Source: Helicobacter muridarum (GTDB lineage: Bacteria > Campylobacterota > Campylobacteria > Campylobacterales > Helicobacteraceae). From it: a stretch of DNA of 64,000 nucleotides. The position numbers were made by a program, and so were the translations under genes. A model generated the notes under the pieces. That model ran no database searches, was not told the origin of the DNA, and saw only the letters and a list, made by a program, of their open reading frames with translations. This document shows positions 56,732 through 64,000 of the stretch, in pieces. Where the stretch lies: positions 1 to 64,000 of the forward strand of contig NZ_JRPD02000005.1 in assembly GCF_000765805.2 (NCBI RefSeq), in the 5' to 3' direction. Numbering within the stretch: position 1 is the stretch's first letter; each line of letters starts with the position of its first letter.

Positions 56732-57394
56732 CTAAAGGCAGAACTTGTAACCAATACCCCAAACAGATTGTATATATTTCGGTTGCTTTGCAGAATCTCC
56801 AAGCTTATTTCGTAAATTTCTAATATGAGTATCTATACTACGAAGCTTGGCATCTTCATGTATAGCGTTTATAGCATTAGCTATTCTATCACGACTAATT
56901 GGTTGCATACGATTTTCAATTAGAAATACAAGAATATCAAATTCTGTATTAGTCAAATCTATTATTGTGCCTTGAATTTTCACTGCTCTACGTTTCACAT
57001 CTATATTAAGTCCACCAAAGACCATCTCTATGGGTTTTAATCTACGTAATAAAGCATTAATCCTAGCAATCAATTCAGCTGGCTCATAGGGCTTTGCAAT
57101 GTAATCATCAGCACCATTATCAAACCCATTAATTTTGCTGCATATATCAACTCTTCCTGAAGATATAATAATTGGGGATTGCGTTATAGATCGTATCTTT
57201 TGACATACTTCAAATCCATCCATTTCAGGTAAACATAAATCAAGGACAATCAAATCAATATTTTCTTTTTCAAGCATTTTTAGAGCCTTACTTGGAAAAG
57301 TAAAGCATACAACCTCAAACATAGCTTGACTAAGATATGTTCTAAGTAGATTTTGCAATTCTACATCATCTTCAATCAATAAAATCTTTCTCAA
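56732..57394 (-). CDS. OmpR-family response regulator (ArsR-like)
   Basis: Receiver domain with E8-D9-D10 pocket, phospho-acceptor D52 (IVLDLCLPEMDG), SSGR switch and K101 (YIAKPYEPAEL), then winged helix with DTHIRNLRNKLGD and a YIQSVWGIGYKF end. Closest to ArsR (HP0166) in pattern. The start codon is TTG with AGAGG nine bases before. Partner kinase follows by 26 bases. Confidence 0.92.
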   Translation of the reverse strand: MRKILLIEDDVELQNLLRTYLSQAMFEVVCFTFPSKALKMLEKENIDLIVLDLCLPEMDGFEVCQKIRSITQSPIIISSGRVDICSKINGFDNGADDYIAKPYEPAELIARINALLRRLKPIEMVFGGLNIDVKRRAVKIQGTIIDLTNTEFDILVFLIENRMQPISRDRIANAINAIHEDAKLRSIDTHIRNLRNKLGDSAKQPKYIQSVWGIGYKFCL

Positions 57395-57641
57395 AATATA
57401 TAACCTCTAAATATTTATAGTTTATACAACATTAATTTCCATACTCTTAAAACGAAACCTTATTTTTATAAATATACTAAATAATAAATTATATTGTAAC
57501 ATTGGAAACCCAAAATATTAAAATTATTTTATCAAAATTAAAATAAATGATCTTGATATTATTGTCAACCTAAATTGCTTTATGCTAGAATCTATTGGAT
57601 TTTAAGAAACTTAAATAGCGATGTAAAAGGACATAAATATT

Positions 57642-58928
57642 ATGGATTATTTAGAGATTGAAGGCGGGTATAGATTAAAGGGTGATGTTGAAATTTCTGG
57701 GGCAAAAAATGCCACTTTACCATTACTAGCCCTCTCATTATTAGCTAAAAATGATATAAATCTGCAAAATGTACCAAATGTTGCAGACATTGTTACATTT
57801 ACAAAATTGTTAAATATGCTAGGTGCTAAGGTATCAAATATCGCTAATGATACAAAACTACTCACTATTAACACTTCTAATATAAATAGCACTAAAGCTA
57901 TATATGATATCGTTAGAAAAATGCGCGCTTCAATACTTGTGCTAGGACCACTACTTGCTAGATTTGGACATTGTGAAGTAAGTCTACCTGGAGGTTGTGC
58001 TATTGGGGCTAGACCTGTAGATCTACATATTAAAGCACTTCAGAAATTGGGTGCAGATATAGAGGTAAAAGGTGGATATATTATAGCCAATGCTAAACAC
58101 GGACTAAGTGGCAAAGATATAGTATTTGACAAAATAACTGTTACAGGCACAAGCAATATTATCATGGCAGCTGCTCTAGCTAAAGGAAAAACAAAAATAA
58201 TAAATGCAGCAAAAGAGCCAGAAGTAATACAGGTGTGCAAAGCATTACATGATTCTGGAATAAACATAAATGGAATTGGCACATCAGAGATAGAAATAGA
58301 AGGAAGTAATGGTGAGTTACTAAATTTCAAATCAATAAAAATAATACCTGATAGAATTGAAGCTGGGACATATCTATGTATTGGAGCGATTACTAACTCT
58401 AATATATGTGTAAAAAATGTTAATATTGAGCATACAGAAAGCATAAGCGAGAAACTAAAAGAGATAGGATTCCAAATTGCCTATCATAATGATTGCGAGC
58501 AACAATCAATTGAAATATTCCCAACAGAAAAGCTACCAAAGGCATTTAGAATCACAACAACAGAATATCCAGGCTTTCCAACTGATATGCAAGCCCAATT
58601 CATGGCATTAAGCACTCAATGTAATGGTTCTAGCTCCATAAAAGAAACATTGTTTGAAAATCGTTTTATGCATGCTAGTGAATTGCAAAGGCTTGGGGCT
58701 GACATTAGCATTGATGGTAATCTAGCACAAATTAAAGGAAAAAGTGAGCTTATTGGCGCAGATGTCATGGCAACTGACTTACGCGCATCTTCTGCATTGG
58801 TACTAGCAGCACTTGTAGCAAAGGGAGTAAGCAGGATTCATAGAATCTATCACCTAGATAGGGGCTACGAGAAGCTAGAAGACAAATTAGGAAGACTTGG
58901 GGCAAAGATTAATAGGCTAAAAAATTAA
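57642..58928 (+). CDS. murA: UDP-N-acetylglucosamine 1-carboxyvinyltransferase
   Basis: First committed step of peptidoglycan synthesis. [18 protein letters not shown], catalytic Cys 119 in [15 protein letters not shown] (fosfomycin target), [17 protein letters not shown] and [17 protein letters not shown] follow in order. Length 428. AAAGGA precedes the ATG. Confidence 0.97.
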   Translation: MDYLEIEGGYRLKGDVEISGAKNATLPLLALSLLAKNDINLQNVPNVADIVTFTKLLNMLGAKVSNIANDTKLLTINTSNINSTKAIYDIVRKMRASILVLGPLLARFGHCEVSLPGGCAIGARPVDLHIKALQKLGADIEVKGGYIIANAKHGLSGKDIVFDKITVTGTSNIIMAAALAKGKTKIINAAKEPEVIQVCKALHDSGININGIGTSEIEIEGSNGELLNFKSIKIIPDRIEAGTYLCIGAITNSNICVKNVNIEHTESISEKLKEIGFQIAYHNDCEQQSIEIFPTEKLPKAFRITTTEYPGFPTDMQAQFMALSTQCNGSSSIKETLFENRFMHASELQRLGADISIDGNLAQIKGKSELIGADVMATDLRASSALVLAALVAKGVSRIHRIYHLDRGYEKLEDKLGRLGAKINRLKN

Positions 58929-59417
58929 ATATCTACTATAACAGAATAAAATACAGTATATAACTATAATATATTCAGCAATTAATACTCAATTATATAG
59001 TATAGAATCAATATAAATTCTATAAATATTACTTAAGCTAAAGCAATGAAAAATATTTAAACAAATCCCAAATTCTTTTATGCATTTTTAAGGTTTATTC
59101 CATGCTATATAGCTCTTTACAAAATAATAAGCCTACTTTAAAACCAAATTATAAGTAAATAATACTAACTTAATACTTGCTACCATTCTTTTTTGGAGAT
59201 TTACAATATAATAATTTCTAAGTAATGATTAAGTTTTAAAAACTAAAAATATATAACTAAACTGATTATTAAACTTTGTTTTCTAATATAGTTAAAACTA
59301 TAAAAATAAATAGTAATATGATTTTTAATATTTAATAATAAACACTAACAGGCTAAATTATTATAAAGCTAGATTCTTTAGTATGAGCAGCTAATCCTAA
59401 AAAATTATATGCGGCAA
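58929..59417. other. Gene-free region between convergent murA and nspC
   Basis: About 490 bases of very AT-rich DNA; no ORF, tRNA or clear terminator supported on either strand. Confidence 0.45.
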
Positions 59418-60989
59418 CTAATTTCTATTTTTGAAGTAACTATAATCAAAGTCTTTTAAAAGAGTGAATCTATCATCTTTAATTACACCAAGCTTTGGTA
59501 ACTCAACGCCATTAAATGTAGTATTTTTTACTATAGTATAGTGCATCATGTCGCAAAAAGCTATCCTATCCCCAACATTAAGCTTACTATCAAAGCTATA
59601 ATCACCAAAAACATCTCCAGCCAAACAAGTAGGACCACCGAAACGATAGTGATACTTCCCAGCATTCTCTCCTAAGTCGCTTTCTATATGCAAAGAACCA
59701 GTTCCAGTATCAATAGAGATCTTATAACATGCAGGTCGATATGGCATCTCAAGACAATCTGGAGTATGACAACTAGCACTTATATCCAAAATAGCTATCT
59801 CACCATCATTCTGTATTATATCCACAACAGTGCCAATCAAATCGCCACATTGCCAACCAACCGCTTCTCCGGGCTCTAAGAATACATCTATATTATGATA
59901 TTTAGCCTTAAAGTCTAGAACCAAGGAAACAAGCAAATCACAATCATAATCTTCTCTTGTTATATGATGTCCACCACCAAAGTTAATCCAATTAGAAAGC
60001 TTTATATATGTATCAAAATGCTTTATTACATGTGGCAATGTCCTAGCTAGAGCATTAGAATCTTGCTCACAATGGGTATGGAAATGTAAACCGCTAAATT
60101 CAGAAGCAAAGAATTTTTGCGCATCTGCATACCCATATAATGAAGCATATGATTCTATATCCTTGTGGAACTCAATAGGAATAATACCAAGTCTACTCTT
60201 AGGTGCGCATGGATTATAAATTGGAGGATTAACTTCACTATAAAGAGGATTCACACGTAATCCAACCTCAATTCTTCTATTACTAGCAATTAATTTCTTA
60301 TTCTTAGAATCAATCATGCCCTTAAATCTATGCCATTGAGCAAAAGAATTAAATATAATATGGGTGGCATATTGCAAAATTTCTTGCATTTGAGACTCTT
60401 TATAGGCTGGTGAGAAAACGCAAACATGCTTAGTATATAAATGATTGTCGTCTAGATTCGTGGTATTGAGTTTTGTATCTACAGAATCATTGCTCTTTGC
60501 AACTATCTCTTCATATGCTAGACGAGCCTCCCAAGCCCCGCTACAAGTAGCACCATGTAGATATTTACGCACACCATCAAACTCCCGCCAAAAGCTATAT
60601 CCCTTAAGGGCAACCAATATATATGCTCCACTAGCCTGAGAGATCTGATTTAGCAATTTTAGGTTGGAATCCAAGGCATTATAATATAGAACATAGCAGG
60701 GACTTGGAATAGAATGGATTAAGCTATAAGCAAGATTGAGATTAGCGCAATATCTCTTATTAGATTCTAATTTGTTACAATCAGCACGAAAAGAATTCAC
60801 CATAGGATCTTTTAAAGGTGAATATGCAATAGGCAACTTATTCAAGGGTAAATCTGGAGATGTTTCAAATATATTATGTATAGCCAGATTTTTATTAGCC
60901 ATATCCTCATCATTATAAATATGTAATAATTTACAAAAATATTCCTGCAAACAAACCTTATTTGGCTTTGATATATATCTATGACGCAT
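59418..60989 (-). CDS. nspC: Carboxynorspermidine/carboxyspermidine decarboxylase with N-terminal extension
   Basis: A PLP-dependent fold-III decarboxylase of the alternative spermidine route. The core begins near 95 (SIPSPCYVLYYNALDSNL), PLP lysine in VALKGYSFW (about 129), SGAWEARLA, SRLGI, GLHFHTHCEQD, NFGGGHH, and EPGEAVGW, and GPTCLAGDVFGDY. Usual length is about 380-400; here 523 with about 94 extra N-terminal residues and an insertion near 170-190. It follows cheV by 29 bases, like HP0019-HP0020 in H. pylori. Works downstream of speA. Confidence 0.92.
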   Translation of the reverse strand: MRHRYISKPNKVCLQEYFCKLLHIYNDEDMANKNLAIHNIFETSPDLPLNKLPIAYSPLKDPMVNSFRADCNKLESNKRYCANLNLAYSLIHSIPSPCYVLYYNALDSNLKLLNQISQASGAYILVALKGYSFWREFDGVRKYLHGATCSGAWEARLAYEEIVAKSNDSVDTKLNTTNLDDNHLYTKHVCVFSPAYKESQMQEILQYATHIIFNSFAQWHRFKGMIDSKNKKLIASNRRIEVGLRVNPLYSEVNPPIYNPCAPKSRLGIIPIEFHKDIESYASLYGYADAQKFFASEFSGLHFHTHCEQDSNALARTLPHVIKHFDTYIKLSNWINFGGGHHITREDYDCDLLVSLVLDFKAKYHNIDVFLEPGEAVGWQCGDLIGTVVDIIQNDGEIAILDISASCHTPDCLEMPYRPACYKISIDTGTGSLHIESDLGENAGKYHYRFGGPTCLAGDVFGDYSFDSKLNVGDRIAFCDMMHYTIVKNTTFNGVELPKLGVIKDDRFTLLKDFDYSYFKNRN

Positions 60990-61018
60990 AACATGCTTAC
61001 CAATCTAAAATATTAATC

Positions 61019-61972
61019 CTAGAGCATTAATTCTCTAACAGCCTTTTCTATTTGAATAGGATTGGACTTTGATATAAACTCATCTGCATTAAGGGATAAT
61101 GCCATCTCCTCGTTGCTATTGCCGCTCATAGATGAATTTACAACAATTGGCAAATGCTTAGTCCTGGCATCCGCTTTTATCTGTTTAATAACTTCAAATC
61201 CACTTGCTTCGGGCATTTCTAAGTCTGTAATAATCAAACCTATATCATCTATATCGGTGCTACTATCAAAAATATAATCAAGTAACTTCTGACCATTTAC
61301 AAAATCTAAATGAGCAACACCAAGTTGATTTAATATTGCCTGCATTGTCCTTAAAACTGTTGGACTATCATCTGCCAGTAGAATCTTTTTAGATGAACTC
61401 ACCTGTCTAATATTTTGCATTTCTTTATTCTTTTCTTCCTCAATCCATGGAAAAACATCAACAAGCATTTTTTCAATATCTACAACTTGCACTAATCTAC
61501 CATCAAAATATCTCGTCCTAGACACTAATTTACCATTGCCACTACTACCGCCTACACCAGCACTCTGTTCTATTTCTGTCCACTTTTTACTCAAAATCCT
61601 ATCAGCTTCATAAATTCTTACACCAATTGTCCAACGTGAAAACTCGCATATCATTATGATATCTTCCTCTCCTCTATCTCTTTGCACCCTAAAATTCTGT
61701 AAATCTTTATTAGGAAGACTAGAATCATAAAAAAACCACTTTCTCATATCAATAAGAGGTATAGTTAACTCACGAATAGTAATTAGCCCTTCTACAAGAG
61801 AATTTTTTTCATGACTTACAACAGTAAGCGCACCGGAATATTTAACAACTTCGCGTATTTTAAAAACATTAACCGCATATAAATCCTTATTCTTTTCGAG
61901 CCTAAAACATAGGAGTTGTAATTCATTATTTTTATGCAAACTTGTTACTTGATCTATATTAGACATTGACAT
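61019..61972 (-). CDS. cheV: Chemotaxis coupling protein CheV (CheV1-like)
   Basis: CheW-like domain at about 15-180 (VNVFKIREVV, VSHEKNSLVEGLITIRELTIPLIDMRKWF in pieces) and a receiver domain at about 193-315 (KKILLADDSPTVLRTM, phospho-acceptor in LIITDLEMPE, and a lysine in FISKSNPIQ). Couples receptors to CheA; the receiver adapts the response. Placed next to nspC as in H. pylori, so it is probably the CheV1 orthologue. AAAGG precedes the start. Confidence 0.93.
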   Translation of the reverse strand: MSMSNIDQVTSLHKNNELQLLCFRLEKNKDLYAVNVFKIREVVKYSGALTVVSHEKNSLVEGLITIRELTIPLIDMRKWFFYDSSLPNKDLQNFRVQRDRGEEDIIMICEFSRWTIGVRIYEADRILSKKWTEIEQSAGVGGSSGNGKLVSRTRYFDGRLVQVVDIEKMLVDVFPWIEEEKNKEMQNIRQVSSSKKILLADDSPTVLRTMQAILNQLGVAHLDFVNGQKLLDYIFDSSTDIDDIGLIITDLEMPEASGFEVIKQIKADARTKHLPIVVNSSMSGNSNEEMALSLNADEFISKSNPIQIEKAVRELML

Positions 61973-62036
61973 ATTAGAGCCTTTAGTAATAATTAATGCA
62001 GAATATAAGCCAAATCATAGCACATAATTTGGCAAT

Positions 62037-62408
62037 TCATTTATGAATCCTTGCTAACTCAACATCAAAAGTAGAACGTTTGAATGTTTTGCTAACTCTT
62101 ATTCGACAATTCTTGCTTACATTTGGTTTGGTAAATTTTATCTTAATTTTTTGTATAAGTGGATATAAAGCAAAAAGCCTAAAAGCAACATCATATGTTG
62201 CTACCTCAAGTAAACCATATTTTCCCCGACAAACAATATCTTTAAGAGAATCTCTAATAATCAAATAATCCAAAAATTCTCCTCTATATTCATAACTTAG
62301 TATAGCATCAACCAATAAATATTGCTTTCTTTTACGTTCACTTGGCAATATGCCAATAACGGCTTTAATCTTGAGTGATTCAATATGTAACTTAATATAA
62401 TTTGCCAT
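62037..62408 (-). CDS. folB: Dihydroneopterin aldolase-like protein
   Basis: 123 residues with the FolB pattern: IESLKIKAVIGILPSERKRKQYLLVDAILSY (in pieces), DYLIIRDSLKDIV, and KIKFTKPN. The family's Glu near the N-terminal strand (here IGILPSER) and central Lys are present. Folate pathway, with folP elsewhere in the window. 9 bases after the outer-membrane protein gene and 65 before cheV. Confidence 0.8.
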   Translation of the reverse strand: MANYIKLHIESLKIKAVIGILPSERKRKQYLLVDAILSYEYRGEFLDYLIIRDSLKDIVCRGKYGLLEVATYDVAFRLFALYPLIQKIKIKFTKPNVSKNCRIRVSKTFKRSTFDVELARIHK

Positions 62409-62416
62409 ACTAAAAC

Positions 62417-63808
62417 TTATATTGAAACTCGTACAAAACCACGAATAAGAGTATAAGCATTACCACCGTAGAAATTAGCTGCTGGAATAGTATTTGCGGG
62501 ATTAGCACTAGTTGGTGATGGATATGCGGTCTTGTTATGCAGTGTTATAAAACTTAACCCAATCTTGCCTCTTATATATTTCTTCCATAAAGAAAATTCA
62601 TATTCGCCCTTTGCCTCTATACTAAAAATGTTGCCAAAACTTGAAAATGTACCTCTTATACCAGCTTCTAACTCAAAATCATGGTTTATATTAACTTCCA
62701 AAGCAGCATAAGGTGTAAACGCCCCACCCCAAAACATGCCTACATTATATTCAAATGGTGCTTTATGTCCATAATAATCAATTAATTCTGCCCCACTGTT
62801 AGTAACACCAATCAAACCTAATTTGACTTCCAAGAACTTATTCCATATCATCTCTTGCTCTACCCAGGCAATGGCTGATAAGCTTTTTGATGTGCCAGCC
62901 CTAAAGCTAGCATCTGATGCTTGTTCAAATTTATGGCTAGGACCAGTAGTGCCTACTTTGTAAGTATGAGGTGCTTTATAATATTTATTATAAGCAGCAA
63001 TGTGCAGTTTTGTCTCCATCTCAAGTTCCCTTGAAATACGATAGCCAGCTTGAGCTTTGATTCCAAATGCAGTAAAGAATCCTGTAACATACACATATGG
63101 TTCTAAATCAACATGATGCGGTAAGGCAATCCTAGCGCGAATCAAATATGCCCCAAAACTACTTAGCTCGGTCCTAAATGGAGTTACAAACTCATTTAAT
63201 ACTAAGGCACTTCCATAAGATGCTGTAAGATGAAGAGAAGTATTTTTGATTCCATTATATGTTATAGCAAAACCTTGAGAATTATAGGTATTCCACTCTT
63301 CATTTGATTTATATCTACCAGCAATTAGATTAATATGATATTGTTTATTAGTATAATCTGCATAAATAGAATCCAAGAGAAAAATTTGCTTTACATCTTC
63401 ATAATGCTCCTTAGTGCCATTCTGTAATGTAATAATGGGGGCAGCAAATATAAAACCTATTCCACCTTTTACTCCATTTATTCTACCTGTCTCATAATAT
63501 CCAAGAAATGTGCTATCTAAGATAGTTAAATCATCGCCAAAAGCTTGTTGGTAGAAAATTGAAGCAGATAGATCATGAAAACCATTAGCCCAAAGAGCAT
63601 CTACAATATTTTGCGCATCTGTGCTACGATTGTAACTATGCGGTGTAGCACAAAAACCAACATAAAGTAAAGATATCCAAGTGCAAATTAGCATTAAAAT
63701 CCAATTTCTGCACCATAAAAATAAAAATAGAATCTTAACGAGCAAGATTCTCAAAAAAGAACTAAATTCAAAGAATTTAAAATCTCTAACTGCAAAAAAT
63801 CTCTTCAT
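62417..63808 (-). CDS. Hof/OprD-like outer-membrane protein
   Basis: A 463-residue protein with a long N-terminus and a hydrophobic signal (about 38-53, ending GFCA), followed by alternating amphipathic strands rich in Tyr, Gly and Phe, such as RYKSNEEWNTYNSQGFAITYNG and SFGAYLIRARIAL. It resembles the Helicobacter Hof (OprD-type porin) group. The C-terminus ends VRVSI. The 35 residues before the signal contain Lys/Arg and Phe; Met-39 would leave a shorter signal peptide. First gene of the folB-cheV-nspC run. Confidence 0.6.
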   Translation of the reverse strand: MKRFFAVRDFKFFEFSSFLRILLVKILFLFLWCRNWILMLICTWISLLYVGFCATPHSYNRSTDAQNIVDALWANGFHDLSASIFYQQAFGDDLTILDSTFLGYYETGRINGVKGGIGFIFAAPIITLQNGTKEHYEDVKQIFLLDSIYADYTNKQYHINLIAGRYKSNEEWNTYNSQGFAITYNGIKNTSLHLTASYGSALVLNEFVTPFRTELSSFGAYLIRARIALPHHVDLEPYVYVTGFFTAFGIKAQAGYRISRELEMETKLHIAAYNKYYKAPHTYKVGTTGPSHKFEQASDASFRAGTSKSLSAIAWVEQEMIWNKFLEVKLGLIGVTNSGAELIDYYGHKAPFEYNVGMFWGGAFTPYAALEVNINHDFELEAGIRGTFSSFGNIFSIEAKGEYEFSLWKKYIRGKIGLSFITLHNKTAYPSPTSANPANTIPAANFYGGNAYTLIRGFVRVSI

Positions 63809-64000
63809 AAAAATCCCAAAACATAAATTTACCTAATTTCACAGCAAAAACTAATCCAAACTTAGATTTCTATTTTTAGTCAAGCATAAAATAGATAATA
63901 TTTTTCATATATAAATGAATAATTATAACAGCCGACAGTTACCAATAAATTTGTAACATGGGATAATGAAGCCAACAATGACATACTATAAAAAATACAA

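Noticed and set aside
59330-59417. Short protein-like run downstream of nspC (minus strand, FLGLAAHTKES)
   Set aside because: About 23 codons, no start codon and no similarity recognised; likely chance.
1-64000. CRISPR arrays, insertion sequences, plasmid or replication-origin features
   Set aside because: No regularly spaced repeats, transposase motifs or DnaA-box clusters were seen on reading both strands.

Overview
This is a low-GC chromosomal window from a Campylobacterota bacterium, almost certainly a Helicobacter and probably one of the enterohepatic species. I rest that on family-specific genes: the DnaA-binding initiation factor HobA, the remote Helicobacter-type CheZ, a UPF0323 lipoprotein like H. 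pylori HP0232, a DUF2018 protein like HP0242, a FolP with a long N-terminal extension, ThyX, and the order rppH-lysC-hobA-holB-folP, which I recognise from H. pylori. The species cannot be fixed from sequence alone. No rRNA, CRISPR array or intact mobile element is present.

Layout. 0-10 kb: 5' part of ggt, a PHP histidinol-phosphatase, hypD, an exported aldo/keto reductase, purL, ppsA and a UPF0323 lipoprotein. 10-21 kb: a frameshifted S24 repressor relic, sodium symporters (putP with an extra loop, an NSS transporter), hom, an orphan response regulator, a CPA2 Na+/H+ antiporter, a lipoprotein, an SH3-domain membrane protein and plsC. 21-28 kb: serB, then a speA-ispA-dapD operon on the minus strand and a YciI-like gene. 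28-31.8 kb: argG, an LpoB-like/Sel1 fusion gene and a 34-codon stub of minD, all of different base composition, followed by decayed DNA and four tRNA genes (Pro, His, Arg, Arg). 31.8-38 kb: surE, cheZ, a MetF-like gene, ruvA, a YwqK-like protein, nth, a DUF2018 protein, a secreted protein and gatC. 38-48 kb: thyX, rlpA and mltD for cell-wall remodelling, then rppH-lysC-hobA-holB-folP and a periplasmic catalase-like peroxidase. 48-64 kb: a DUF2972-type gene with a G10 tract inside the frame, a polyprenyl-phosphate glycosyltransferase, nusA, smpB-exbB-exbD-cmoA, an ArsRS-like two-component pair, murA, and a minus-strand run of an outer-membrane protein, folB, cheV and nspC.

Functional themes. 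Envelope biogenesis (murA, rlpA, mltD, plsC, exbBD, glycosyltransferase, LpoB-like protein), aspartate-family amino acids (lysC, hom, dapD), folate (folP, folB), polyamines (speA, nspC), chemotaxis (cheZ, cheV) and DNA metabolism (hobA, holB, ruvA, nth, thyX) dominate. The parts most worth a second look are the apparently imported argG-fusion-minD' block beside the tRNA cluster, the LpoB-Sel1 fusion itself, the phase-variable G10 gene, and several housekeeping proteins (PurL, PutP, RlpA, CmoA, NspC, ExbB) with long extra segments that look specific to this lineage.
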